Assembly (NCBI RefSeq): GCF_007197555.1
Contig: NZ_CP041614.1
Coordinates: 5,510,001 to 5,574,000 of the forward strand
From: Shewanella psychropiezotolerans
Lineage (GTDB): Bacteria; Pseudomonadota; Gammaproteobacteria; Enterobacterales; Shewanellaceae
Length of the DNA: 64,000 nucleotides
Reading direction: 5' to 3'
Shown here: positions 12,904-21,553 of the stretch, in pieces
Layout: each line of letters begins with the position of its first letter
Numbering within the stretch: the first letter of the stretch is position 1
Notes under the pieces: model-generated
The model's database searches: none
Told to the model about the DNA's origin: nothing
What the model saw: the letters and a program-made list of their open reading frames with translations, nothing else
Program-made: the position numbers and the translations under genes

Positions 12904-13446
12904 GTGATGAAAAAATATATTTTGACCTTAACCATCCTATTTTCTAATACTGCTTTCGCTGCCGATAATAATGAGATCAGTCAGTCTCATCGAGCGGCTG
13001 CTCAGGCTGTGTTAGATGCCACCTTAGCCCAAGACGTGATCCCCCAAGCCATGTATCAACTCAAAGCTAGTTACGCTCATCTGGTGAAAGATCTGCCCTT
13101 AAAGAGGGAGCATAGAGAGATAGAGACCAGATACAGGGAGCAAGCATTCGAACTGGCTAACAAGCGACTCAACTGGGAACGGATCCAGCCTGAGTTTATT
13201 TCACTCTATACCAGTACTTACCAGGAGCAGGAGCTAAAGGATATCGCCGCCTTCTACCGCACCGAGACAGGTAAGAAATACCTAAAAAACATGCCTGCGA
13301 CGTTAAGACAATCCAGCCAATTGGTACAAACTCAGATGAGGGATATCAGGGGAGAGTTCAAACAGGTCATCACTCAACTCGAGCTCGCTACTGACATTGA
13401 AAAATCCCATATTCCTAGCCAATCGACTAGCGGTCATCAACACTAA
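12904..13446 (+). CDS. Exported DUF2059 protein
   Basis: A 180-aa protein with a signal peptide (KKYILTLTILFSNTAFAA) followed by an all-helical domain. The segment YTSTYQEQELKDIAAFYRTETGKKYLKNMP is the typical core of DUF2059, a family of exported proteins of unknown function; it is quoted here in fewer residues as ELKDIAAFYRTETGKK. The C-terminus ends in a Ser/His-rich tail. AGGAGTTGTG precedes the ATG. It lies 66 bp after the collagenase gene across the CTAG hairpin, so cotranscription is possible. Confidence 0.8.
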   Translation: MMKKYILTLTILFSNTAFAADNNEISQSHRAAAQAVLDATLAQDVIPQAMYQLKASYAHLVKDLPLKREHREIETRYREQAFELANKRLNWERIQPEFISLYTSTYQEQELKDIAAFYRTETGKKYLKNMPATLRQSSQLVQTQMRDIRGEFKQVITQLELATDIEKSHIPSQSTSGHQH

Positions 13447-13471
13447 CCAGTTTAATTTTTTCTCTAAAAAA

Positions 13472-13499
13472 ACCATAAAAAAAGCGGCCCTAAGGCCGC
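13472..13499 (-). terminator. Intrinsic terminator of the subtilase gene
   Basis: Read on the minus strand, GCGGCC-TTAG-GGCCGC (13484-13499) is followed by seven T. The perfect 6-bp GC stem with tetraloop and U-tract lies 57 bp after the subtilase stop. Confidence 0.85.
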
Positions 13500-13555
13500 A
13501 ATCTAACAAGGAAGAGTTTCCTTATGGCACGTCTGAGTGCCTTGAATCTATTCGC

Positions 13556-16066
13556 TTAGAACTGAGCCGTAATTGGATCAGAACATAGGCTAGTAGAGGT
13601 TTCACAGATCTTATATTCAACCGATGCTGGTGCATTGGTGAATCGATCACGGTAACGACCATCATTATCTGTGGTTTTGATCATCACACCATCACGGTAG
13701 ATACTCACAGACTCACCAGAAGCACCATCCCAAGTCAGGTCGACCAGAGCGCTACCGCGGCGTGAAACTCTAGCACGAGCAACAGTAGCCGTGATGCTGT
13801 GTTCAAATACCTCTACATCCATCATAGCCATGTCTTCGTTGCCTTCGGCATCGGTCACAGTCATAGACACAGAGTAAGTGCCTGCAGCAGCATATACATA
13901 GTTAGGACTCATATCGGCAGATATAGAGCCATCACCAAAGCTCCAGCTATAGCTGACGATATCGTCATTAGCGTCGGTACTCGTGTTAGTAAATGCCACA
14001 TTCAGGCTATCGACACTGTAATCGAAGCTAGCGACAGGTGCAGCAGGAGCCGCATCACCCACACCAGAAACCACCATGCCCCAGCTATTTAATGTACCGG
14101 TATCAGCACCGACATTATCACTGACGAATAGTGTCCAGGTACCGGCAACCATCTCACCGTTGAAGTCACTCAGATCCCAACTCTTGATGATATCATTCGC
14201 ACTTCCACCGGCGCGATTCGACAAGACAACTTCAGTGCCTGCTGGTGAAGTCAGAGTCACCAGTAGATCGCCACTCCAGGTATGAGTAATATTCACATCG
14301 GCATTGACGCCGAAGATCTGTACCACATCGCTGATCTCGATAGTGCTAGTAATACCAGTTGCATCGTTATCAGGAATATCTACAGATGAATCATTGCGAT
14401 AAGTGAAGTCTTCAAGACCCTGTGGCAGTACAGTCAGAGATACTGACTTGTCCTTCTGGATCATGCCATCATCACCGGAAACGGTAATAGTATAATCGCC
14501 CCATGCTGCGTTATCTGCAGTCATCACATCGACGGTAAACATATCACCCGCCATCACAGTATCGTTAGACAGAGTAACGCCAGCTAATGCTGGTGAAACG
14601 GCTACCGTCAGCGCAACAGTATCATCCCAACCCGCTACGCTACCGACACTGAAGTCGTAACTGGTACCAGAACCGGCCTCAACAGTTTGAGATACTGGCG
14701 TTGCAGTGAAACGGTAACTTGGAGAAGGATCGGCCATATCCAACGCTGTCGCTACGTTGAGTCGAGTACCAGCAACTGTCTTACCTGTTAGATCGGCATT
14801 CACATCACCTGAGTCCATCAGCAGCTGTTTCATTTCAGCAACGCTCAGATCCGGATTGATTGACCAAACCAGAGCGGCAGCACCCGTCATATGAGGCGTT
14901 GCCATGGATGTACCCGAATAGCTCGAGTAACCGTTACCCGGAGTCGTCGATAGAATTGATGAGCCAGGTGCGCCCATATCGACACTGGTTAAGCCCCACT
15001 GTGAGAAGCCTGACATGTTGTCATTTCTATCGGTACTGGCAATCGCCATTACCGCGTCTGAATCATAACTTGCCGGATAACTGGCAGTCGCATCATTATC
15101 TGACGCACTGTTACCCGCAGCAGCGAAGAACAAGATGCCTGCATCGCCTGCAGAGTCGATTGAGTCTTTCAGCGCCTGGCTAAATCCGCCGCCGCCCCAT
15201 GAGTTGTTGGTCGCCTTGATGTCTACACCATGATTAATCTTAAGATCAGTCAAGTAATCGATACAGGCAATCGCACCTTCGGTAGAACCCGATCCGCTCG
15301 CATCGAGGAATTGACAGCCGACGATAGTCACGTCCCAGTTAACACCCACAACACCGATACCATTATTACCCTTTGCACCGATAGTGCCCGATACATGAGT
15401 ACCATGACCGTTACCGTCCATAGGGTCGCCATTATCATTGATAGCACTATAACCGTGAATATCATCGATCACGCCGTTACCGTCATCATCGATACCATTA
15501 CCGGGGATCTCATTGGGGTTAGTCCAGATATTTCCCTGTAGATCTTCATGGTTATAATCGACACCCGTATCGATAACACCTACCACGACACTGGTATCAC
15601 CTGTGGTGATATCCCATGCTTCGACCGCATCGATATCAGCATCGGCCGTTCCACCATCCTGACCTGTGTTGTGCATGCCCCAAAGAGAGACAAAGTCAGG
15701 GTCGTCCGGTGTTCCTATGGCCTTTATCACATAGTTTGGCTCAGCATACTTAACCGCTGGGTGCTTACTGATGACCTTAATAGCCTCGTCAATATTGGCA
15801 CCTGAACGTAGAGATAATTTAGCTAAACGTCCATCGAGTAAGCGAGAGAATTTATCATCGATACCGTCGGCATTGAGATCACGAATGGATCCCCTTACTA
15901 GTCGCTGAGCCGAAAGTCGCTCGCTCTTAGTCGTGTTATCTTTATAAACAACGAGAATCGAATCTTTCACATATTCATGGTTAGAAATTGATTTTGCTTG
16001 TACTGGCGCAGATACAGCCATAACCCCTGCAATGGCAATCGCCAGAGGTGACAGTTTGTTTAACAT
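13556..16066 (-). CDS. Secreted subtilisin-like S8 serine protease with P and PKD domains
   Basis: An 836-aa exported protease. The start at 16066 was chosen because AGGAAA lies 9 nt upstream and the signal peptide (LSPLAIAIAGVMAVSAPVQA) begins directly. An upstream in-frame start at 16102 would bury it. Domains in order: an inhibitor-I9-like propeptide (about 30-115); the S8 catalytic domain with Asp166 in VIDTGVD, His221 in HGTHVSG, Asn319 in AAAGNS and Ser387 in GTSMATPH; a P/Homo B domain (about 555-670); a PKD domain (about 680-760, YSWSFGDG); and a short C-terminal Fn3-like module with two Cys. Probably autoprocessed and involved in extracellular protein breakdown. Confidence 0.93.
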   Translation of the reverse strand: MLNKLSPLAIAIAGVMAVSAPVQAKSISNHEYVKDSILVVYKDNTTKSERLSAQRLVRGSIRDLNADGIDDKFSRLLDGRLAKLSLRSGANIDEAIKVISKHPAVKYAEPNYVIKAIGTPDDPDFVSLWGMHNTGQDGGTADADIDAVEAWDITTGDTSVVVGVIDTGVDYNHEDLQGNIWTNPNEIPGNGIDDDGNGVIDDIHGYSAINDNGDPMDGNGHGTHVSGTIGAKGNNGIGVVGVNWDVTIVGCQFLDASGSGSTEGAIACIDYLTDLKINHGVDIKATNNSWGGGGFSQALKDSIDSAGDAGILFFAAAGNSASDNDATASYPASYDSDAVMAIASTDRNDNMSGFSQWGLTSVDMGAPGSSILSTTPGNGYSSYSGTSMATPHMTGAAALVWSINPDLSVAEMKQLLMDSGDVNADLTGKTVAGTRLNVATALDMADPSPSYRFTATPVSQTVEAGSGTSYDFSVGSVAGWDDTVALTVAVSPALAGVTLSNDTVMAGDMFTVDVMTADNAAWGDYTITVSGDDGMIQKDKSVSLTVLPQGLEDFTYRNDSSVDIPDNDATGITSTIEISDVVQIFGVNADVNITHTWSGDLLVTLTSPAGTEVVLSNRAGGSANDIIKSWDLSDFNGEMVAGTWTLFVSDNVGADTGTLNSWGMVVSGVGDAAPAAPVASFDYSVDSLNVAFTNTSTDANDDIVSYSWSFGDGSISADMSPNYVYAAAGTYSVSMTVTDAEGNEDMAMMDVEVFEHSITATVARARVSRRGSALVDLTWDGASGESVSIYRDGVMIKTTDNDGRYRDRFTNAPASVEYKICETSTSLCSDPITAQF

Positions 16067-16546
16067 AAACTGATTTCCTATTAATCCTTTAAAATTCCCC
16101 AATCCGGTACTTCATCCCTTTACCGCGTCATTCCTTGACCTAATACCAAGAGGTATAAGTAAGCCTCGAAAGTCACAGCGTGATAACCGGCACTTATTAA
16201 CCCGTGAATTTTTGCCACACAAAAGCAAAATTTAAAAGGGTGTTAACATTTTTTACAACTTTACTACTAGTTGTATGGGGTTATACATTTAAAGAATATT
16301 TAATACCTTTTAGGATAATCTCGATATATTTCACTTAATTACAGCAATTTATTAGTTTATAAATTTAAATCGAATAAATAGACCTTCTTCCGATTGCGGC
16401 ATTTTTCATCGATACGTACCTTGGATATCAAATTTGGCTTAACTAAAAACTTAGCCAGATCAGAGAAATCCATCGCGAGTCACAGGCAATTTTTGCAAGC
16501 ATTACGCATTTAATGTCATGACAAGCAACTCGTAAAGGGGTGTTAA
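16067..16546. other. Divergent intergenic region between the subtilase and csgB
   Basis: 480 bp of AT-rich sequence that must hold promoters for both genes. A short imperfect repeat, TAATACCAAGAGGTATAAG, lies near 16140. AAAGGGGTG before the GTG at 16547 is the csgB ribosome-binding site. No regulator site could be assigned. Confidence 0.3.
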
Positions 16547-16984
16547 GTGCAAGCTTTAACTAAGGCTCTATCCATCATCATTCTACTATCAAGTAGCTTC
16601 TGTGCTCATAGCCAAGAGCCTCAAGAGCGCCAAGATAGTGAAGATTATGAAATACCTATCACTCTGCAAACTCTACTTGAAACTAACGGGCGAGGTAATT
16701 TCATTAACTTGGTTCAAACGGGTGTACTTAATCACGCTTATTTACTGCAGTCAGGTCATGACAACAGTATAGAGCTAGATCAAGTCGGTCTGGATAACCA
16801 AGCCAATATCACTCAATACGGTGATAACAATGAAGTCGAACTACTCCAGGTTGGTGTGCGTAATCAGGCTGATATTACTCAGATAGGTAATGACAACTTG
16901 GTTCAACTAGATCAACTGGGAAGCGCTAATTTTTCAATTGAACAGATTGCAGACGGGGCAGCAATCACAATAACTCAATATTAA
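16547..16984 (+). CDS. csgB: Curlin nucleator, CsgB-like
   Basis: A 145-aa exported curlin protein with a GTG start and a signal peptide (LSIIILLSSSFCAHS). After a non-repetitive segment of about 30 residues come four to five curlin repeats of about 22 residues with the N-x5-Q-x-G-x2-N pattern, for example NQANITQYGDNNEVELLQVG. Its small size and place directly upstream of a larger curlin gene (13-bp gap) fit CsgB, which nucleates amyloid at the cell surface. The last repeat (ITITQY) departs from the pattern, as in known CsgB proteins. Confidence 0.85.
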   Translation: MQALTKALSIIILLSSSFCAHSQEPQERQDSEDYEIPITLQTLLETNGRGNFINLVQTGVLNHAYLLQSGHDNSIELDQVGLDNQANITQYGDNNEVELLQVGVRNQADITQIGNDNLVQLDQLGSANFSIEQIADGAAITITQY

Positions 16985-16997
16985 CAGGGAGCGTCAA

Positions 16998-18506
16998 ATG
17001 AGAACGCAAACAAAATCGATCATAGCTTTAGCAATCGCCGCAGGACTCGGAATGAGCTCATCCGCTTTAGCGGACTCGGATAACAGTGCCACACTAACTC
17101 AGACTATTGTCACTGCTGGCGATGTGGTTGGCCAAGAAGCCTATGTCACTCAAACCGGTGACCGCCATACCGCAGTACTAAACCAAGAAGGCGACGAGCA
17201 GACAGCCACAATCGTTCAGGATGGATATTGGGCGGAAACTTATATCGATTCAAAGGGACTAGGTAACAATGTTGAAGTCGATCAAGCAGCCGATTGGCAT
17301 GTTGCAGATATAAATATTGAAGGCGATGACAACGAAGCCTTAGTCGAGCAGGCTGATTTCTGGAACCAAGCCAATGTCGTTGTTTCAGGTAATGATAACT
17401 TTGTCGATGTCACGCAAGACGGCAGCCAGAACGAGGCTGTGGTAGAACTGTTAGGTGATACTAACTCAGCTATCGTTGTTCAGGAAGGTAGCGGGAACTT
17501 CAGTGTATTCCGTGTTGAAGGCAACGACAACGATGGTGATATCACTCAATACGGTGATAACAACATAGGTGGCATGGTATCGCTGGACATCACGCCAAAC
17601 GTAGGTAACAACAACGACGTCGAAGTCTATCAGGAAGGTAACGGTAACTTAGGTGCCATCAAAGGTGTTGCTGGTGATAACAACAACTTCTTAGTGACTC
17701 AGGAAGGCGATAACAACACAGGTTTTGTCTACTCTCTGACAGGCTCAGACAATGAGATCGAGGTTAACCAGGAAGGCGACAGCAACACGGCTTACCTTGC
17801 CCTTACTACAGGTGATGATAACGATGTTGAGATCACTCAACGTGGCGATAATAACACTATTGGTGACACGCTAATTGCCGACATCCAAGGCGATGATAAC
17901 AATATCGACCTTGAGCAGGAAGGCAATAACAACGGCGCCGAATTCCAGGTATGGGGCAATGAGAATGATATCGACCTTGATCAAGAAGGCGACACTAACT
18001 TTGCTACCTTCGGTGCATATGGCGATGACAACGATATCGACATGAGCTCAGACGGTGACAACAACGAAATTACTGCTTTTGCCGATGGCGAAGATAATGA
18101 CATCGAAGTCCATCAAGATGGCAGCACAAACTTCGGCTATGCCGATGTTATCGGTAGTGATAACGAGGTCGATATTGACCAAAATGGTGACGAAAACGAA
18201 GCATTGGTCACAGTAGTTGGTTTTGATAACACAGATGTTGAAGCGACTCAAAATGGCGACCTTAACCTTATTGACCTGATCATCATGGGCGATGAAAACA
18301 GCGTCATGGTCACTCAAACTGGTGACGGTAACTGGTTTGGTGGTGAAGATGAGTCTGCGTTTGTCGTCGAAGGTATGGGCAACAGCCTGATGGTCGCCCA
18401 AAACGGCAACGATAACTTAGTGACAGGTTCTCAAACGGGCATGGGTAACAGTATTTCTGTGACTCAGACCGGTGACTTCAACTCGGCAGTTGTCATTCAG
18501 AACTAA
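16998..18506 (+). CDS. csgA: Very long, acidic CsgA-like curlin
   Basis: A 502-aa curli fibre subunit with a signal peptide (SIIALAIAAGLGMSSSALA). E. coli CsgA has about 151 aa, so this protein is more than three times longer. The mature part is almost entirely curlin-like repeats, roughly a dozen double units of about 42 residues. Each joins a canonical strand (DNDVEITQRGDNNT type) to a divergent strand with fewer Gln and Asn. It is extremely rich in Asp and Glu, so a very acidic, possibly ion-responsive amyloid is predicted. csgB precedes it by 13 bp and a strong terminator follows. Confidence 0.85.
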   Translation: MRTQTKSIIALAIAAGLGMSSSALADSDNSATLTQTIVTAGDVVGQEAYVTQTGDRHTAVLNQEGDEQTATIVQDGYWAETYIDSKGLGNNVEVDQAADWHVADINIEGDDNEALVEQADFWNQANVVVSGNDNFVDVTQDGSQNEAVVELLGDTNSAIVVQEGSGNFSVFRVEGNDNDGDITQYGDNNIGGMVSLDITPNVGNNNDVEVYQEGNGNLGAIKGVAGDNNNFLVTQEGDNNTGFVYSLTGSDNEIEVNQEGDSNTAYLALTTGDDNDVEITQRGDNNTIGDTLIADIQGDDNNIDLEQEGNNNGAEFQVWGNENDIDLDQEGDTNFATFGAYGDDNDIDMSSDGDNNEITAFADGEDNDIEVHQDGSTNFGYADVIGSDNEVDIDQNGDENEALVTVVGFDNTDVEATQNGDLNLIDLIIMGDENSVMVTQTGDGNWFGGEDESAFVVEGMGNSLMVAQNGNDNLVTGSQTGMGNSISVTQTGDFNSAVVIQN

Positions 18507-18532
18507 GGCTAGTTAAACGTTAACTAGATTAG

Positions 18533-18556
18533 AAAGGGAGCCTAGGCTCCCTTTTT
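18533..18556 (+). terminator. Intrinsic terminator of csgBA
   Basis: AAAGGGAGCC-TA-GGCTCCCTTT is a perfect 10-bp stem (18533-18554) running into a T-tract. Confidence 0.9.
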
Positions 18557-18559
18557 CTG

Positions 18560-18736
18560 TAGCAAGTACGGCACGCTGCAATGCCGCAGCTAGAACGTGA
18601 CTTCGTCACTGCGAGGACGGCCTGCGGCCTTCGAAAATACAGCAAAGCAGCTGCGAGAAAAAGCTTTTGATCTTCTCTCACAGCCAACTTGTTGGCGTCC
18701 TCGAAGTGAACTTGCGAACGCTCTCATAGCGCAGCG
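18560..18736. repeat. Modular mini-hairpin repeat, copy A
   Basis: A non-coding element related to those at about 38.2 and 43.5 kb. It contains short stems such as GTGAC-TTC-GTCAC and GGCC-TGC-GGCC separated by a recurring spacer (TGCGAGGAC, CTAGAAC). It then carries a shared 3' part with GCTGCGAGAAAAAGCT, TTGATCTTCTCT, CTCGAAGTGA and CTTGCGAACGCTCTC. It lies exactly between the csgA and csgG terminators. An apparent 65-codon reading frame here is a by-product of the repeat. Confidence 0.75.
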
Positions 18737-18742
18737 GCCAAT

Positions 18743-18767
18743 AAAAAGAGGCGCTATTGGCGCCCCT
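18743..18767 (-). terminator. Intrinsic terminator of csgEFG
   Basis: On the minus strand, GGCGC-CAATA-GCGCC (18750-18764) is followed by TCTTTTTATT. It lies 32 bp after the csgG stop. Confidence 0.75.
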
Positions 18768-18798
18768 AGGTATGAAAATCAGTGTAACTTTTGATGAA

Positions 18799-19577
18799 CT
18801 AACTCTTTACTGATGAATCATGTTGATTCCAATATCCCAGCTTGATCCCTTTCTCTATGATCTCAGCCACCGCGAGCTCTATTGCCTGAAGCACGCAGAA
18901 CTGCACCGGCTCATTAGTCGTGAAACCTATTTCGGCTTCTGCCAGACGATTTAAGCTGGTAAAACGGATCAAACCTGCACGCATCTCCTGAGAGAAGACT
19001 CGCTTAGTGGTCGATACCGACATCATCACCTTACCAGTGTGTACATCGACGGCTCTGAGATAAATGGTCACCTGATCTTCCCGATACATCTCAGAAGCGC
19101 CAATACCATAATATTCAACCCCTGCACCACCGGTACTGATGTTGGTCTCATAGCTGATGATCCCCCCTCAAGCAGCAAACGCGCATTGGTCAGTAGCGGC
19201 ACTTTAGCGTCTTTCGACTTCACGGGTTGTTTCTTGCTTATCTTCCGCTCAGTAAGCAGGTTTTGCAGCCCTTCACGCTCCACCGGCGTGAACCACTTAG
19301 ATTCGAGCAGAGTCTGGATCAACATAGAAGTCGCCCCTTGCGTCACCGCCGTCGAAAACGAACTCACATTCTGTTGCGGCTTATATTGTCCAGTCTGATC
19401 CCTGAAGGAATAGACGGCGACCGGTATAGGGTATTTAGGCCCTGGTTTTTCCTGCAGTGCGCGCATGGTTTGACTCACAGGATTAATCTCGGCCTCGGTG
19501 ACATTGAGCTCAGGCTTAGGAATTAAGCTACAAGCTGAGAGTAATAGCAGGCCACAATAAGAAATTAACTTTTTCAT
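18799..19577 (-). pseudogene. csgG: Curli secretion channel CsgG, interrupted by one frameshift
   Basis: Outer-membrane lipoprotein pore that exports curlins. The first 169-codon frame has a lipoprotein signal (LLLLSACSLIP) and the CsgG start VAVYSFRDQTGQYKPQ. It loses homology right after LLEGG at a run of six G (C6 on the plus strand, 19162-19167). Restoring one G gives LLEGGIISYETN and joins the second frame, which has the CsgG C-terminus (VTIYLRAVDVHTGKVMMSV, GFTTNEPVQFC). The repaired length is 259 aa, near the E. coli value of 277. The break may be a sequencing undercall, a real mutation or a slippage switch. It is last in csgEFG, 3 bp after csgF. Confidence 0.88.
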
Positions 19578-19579
19578 TA

Positions 19580-19981
19580 CTATCCCCCGTTTAACGACAT
19601 GACAATTTCAGTCACTTCGCCGGTCAAGAGGTTAGTCAGAGTCAAGATTACATTCTCTCCAACGGTAGAAATGACAATGGTAAAATCCCCGGTATCATAG
19701 ATACCCTCGGTGATCTCACCATTTGCCACACCACGGGTCACTGTGTTGAGAATATTGCGTTCCAGTGACTCCTTAAAACGAGTCACAAAATCTTTCTCTG
19801 TGCTTTCTGCCGTATGATCATTCTGTATATTGGCTTTATTGAGCAGATATGAGCCATTGAGAGGCGACCCCCCAAAACTCGGATTGATTGGGGTATAAAC
19901 CAATTCGGTTGCTTGAGCCTGGTTTCCCGCCAGACTTACAGCCGATAGCGCGGCCCCCATAAATAACATCCTGTAATTCAT
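19580..19981 (-). CDS. csgF: Curli assembly factor CsgF
   Basis: A 133-aa exported protein. A signal peptide ending near QAQA is followed by the highly conserved CsgF N-terminus ATELVYTPINPSFGG, then NGSYLLNKA. CsgF docks on CsgG at the cell surface and couples secretion to nucleation by CsgB. It lies between csgE and csgG with tight spacing, so the three are cotranscribed. Confidence 0.95.
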   Translation of the reverse strand: MNYRMLFMGAALSAVSLAGNQAQATELVYTPINPSFGGSPLNGSYLLNKANIQNDHTAESTEKDFVTRFKESLERNILNTVTRGVANGEITEGIYDTGDFTIVISTVGENVILTLTNLLTGEVTEIVMSLNGG

Positions 19982-20016
19982 TATTCTTATTCCTAATCAT
20001 CTTGATTACTAGCTCG

Positions 20017-20412
20017 CTAGTAACCGTCTGAGGTATCGGCAAACTCACCTGTTATCGCATTAGCTCTGACTGTAGCTATATAATCTATGGTGAGTAGAAT
20101 GGCCTGCTCCGCTCTCTCCTTAATGGGGTTAGCTCGGCGTCCAAAATGGGTCCTATAGATAGCCGTTCCATTGACCTCTAAGGTGAGCCGTGTTCCGGCT
20201 TGTGGAAAGACCGTTTCGTATAGAGTGACATTAAATCCCTGGGTAAAAGGGAGATCTCTCCAATAACCTGAATAATAGAAACCAAAATCTTTTCCAAAGC
20301 GCGTCAAGGTTCTATCGATCACTAGACCGCTAATCTCTATGTCATCCTCTTTAGCCATCACAGGCCAAACAAGACTCAGTAATAGAGCAGTTAAAATCAG
20401 TTTTTTTACCAT
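20017..20412 (-). CDS. csgE: Curli periplasmic gatekeeper CsgE
   Basis: A 131-aa exported protein. The start at 20412 gives a standard signal peptide (VKKLILTALLLSLVWPVMA); an upstream ATG at 20424 has its Shine-Dalgarno too close. Conserved CsgE features are ISGLVIDRTLTRFGKDFG and YSGYWRDLP. CsgE guides curlins to the CsgG pore. It is first gene of csgEFG. No csgD regulator lies upstream, unlike in E. coli. Confidence 0.93.
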   Translation of the reverse strand: MVKKLILTALLLSLVWPVMAKEDDIEISGLVIDRTLTRFGKDFGFYYSGYWRDLPFTQGFNVTLYETVFPQAGTRLTLEVNGTAIYRTHFGRRANPIKERAEQAILLTIDYIATVRANAITGEFADTSDGY

Positions 20413-20686
20413 ACACTCAGCCATCCCCCTAGGCTTAATAGACTTTTACATATGCCTAATCCAGCGCCAACGGGTGATTTCCTTATATTGTTATTGTGAG
20501 AGATATGAACTCGTCCACAGTAACAGTAAACCGCAAGCTTACGACCAGTAAAATGGCTAAAATTGCGGCTCAAAATAAAAACTAGAAGAAGGGAGTAATA
20601 CTTTTGGGTAGTAAGAGGCTGTTAGAAAGTAAGCGCAAAGATGTAGCTAACTCTCACAGTCCGATCGCTATGTCTCGAATAAAAGT
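20413..20686. other. Intergenic region between csgE and ssb
   Basis: About 270 bp upstream of csgE and downstream of the ssb terminator. It must hold the csgEFG promoter. No operator or coding potential was recognised. Confidence 0.3.
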
Positions 20687-20714
20687 CATAAAAAAACCCC
20701 GCCGTAGCGAGGTT
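20687..20714 (-). terminator. Intrinsic terminator of ssb
   Basis: On the minus strand, AACCTCGC-TACG-GCGGGGTT (20695-20714, one G-T pair) is followed by a T-run, 49 bp after the ssb stop. Confidence 0.85.
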
Positions 20715-20762
20715 TCTGAGTCATACATAAGGAGTATATTTTAATATCCTACTTAGCAAGCC

Positions 20763-21476
20763 CTAGAACGGGATATCATCATCCCAACCATCATCGAGAT
20801 CAGGTGTAAAGTTCTGTTGCGGCGCAGCCTGTTGTGGCTGAGGCGCTGGACGTTGCTGTGGAGCCGCTTTAGGAGCCGCCTGCTGTGGTGCTTGTTGAGC
20901 TCCTTGCTGGGGCTTGGGCGCATAAGCTGGAGCCTGCTGTTGTGGTGCAGCCTGTTGCTGCTGATAACCACTCTGCTGTGATGCTTGTTGCTGTGGTGCC
21001 TGCTGCTGACCACCTTGATAGCTGGCTTGCTGCTGTGGAGCCTGTTGACGCTGTTGAGGCGCCTGCTGGTAACCACCAGACTGTTGCTGCTGACTCTGCT
21101 GTTGACCATAGCCACCTTGCTGTCCGCCACCTTGACCACGGCTATCGAGCATCTGCATCTCGTTAGCATTGATCTCAGTCTTATAACGGTCTTGACCGGT
21201 CGCTTGATCTTGCCACTTACTGGTCTGCAATTTACCTTCGATATAAACTTTTGAACCTTTCTTCAGGTACTCGCCAGCAACTTCAGCTAAGCGACGGTAC
21301 ATGACGATATTGTGCCATTCGGTGCGCTCTTGTTGTTGACCCTGTTGGTCTTTCCAAGACTCACTCGTCGCCACTGTAAAGTTGGCTACGGCATTGCCAT
21401 TTGGCATGTAACGCACTTCAGGGTCTTTCCCTAAGTTACCGACCAAAATTACCTTATTGACACCACGACTGGCCAT
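20763..21476 (-). CDS. ssb: Single-stranded DNA-binding protein
   Basis: A 237-aa SSB. An N-terminal OB fold (residues 1-110) begins with [22 protein letters not shown] long Gln/Ala/Pro-rich disordered linker (about 115-220) follows, and the acidic partner-binding tip ends DDDIPF. It is longer than E. coli SSB (178 aa) because of the linker. Ssb coats single-stranded DNA in replication, repair and recombination. No LexA-type CTGT-N8-ACAG box was seen upstream. The usual ssb-uvrA neighbourhood is kept, with yajR between them. Confidence 0.97.
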   Translation of the reverse strand: MASRGVNKVILVGNLGKDPEVRYMPNGNAVANFTVATSESWKDQQGQQQERTEWHNIVMYRRLAEVAGEYLKKGSKVYIEGKLQTSKWQDQATGQDRYKTEINANEMQMLDSRGQGGGQQGGYGQQQSQQQQSGGYQQAPQQRQQAPQQQASYQGGQQQAPQQQASQQSGYQQQQAAPQQQAPAYAPKPQQGAQQAPQQAAPKAAPQQRPAPQPQQAAPQQNFTPDLDDGWDDDIPF

Positions 21477-21553
21477 TGAAATCTCCTGAAATATTCTTAC
21501 TAATTACTATAAATTTTTCGCCCGCTTCGAAACAAAATATCCGAACAGGCGAG

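Noticed and set aside
17041..18500. RTX-toxin or calcium-binding repeat protein as explanation for the acidic repeats
   Set aside because: RTX nonapeptides (GGxGxDxUx) are absent. The Q-x-G-x2-N spacing, signal peptide and place next to csgB fit curlin.
18597..18794. 65-codon plus-strand frame after csgA
   Set aside because: It lies in the mini-hairpin repeat. A similar frame (GRP.AFE, RPRSELANAL) occurs in copy B at 38243-38428, which shows the similarity comes from the repeat and not from a gene.
19039..19526. Plus-strand frames opposite csgG
   Set aside because: Shadows of the csgG coding strand with no ribosome-binding site or recognisable domain.
20753..21254. Several frames opposite or alongside ssb with Ser/Arg- or Leu-rich composition
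   Set aside because: They are reading-frame shadows of the Gln-rich CAG-type codons in the SSB linker.
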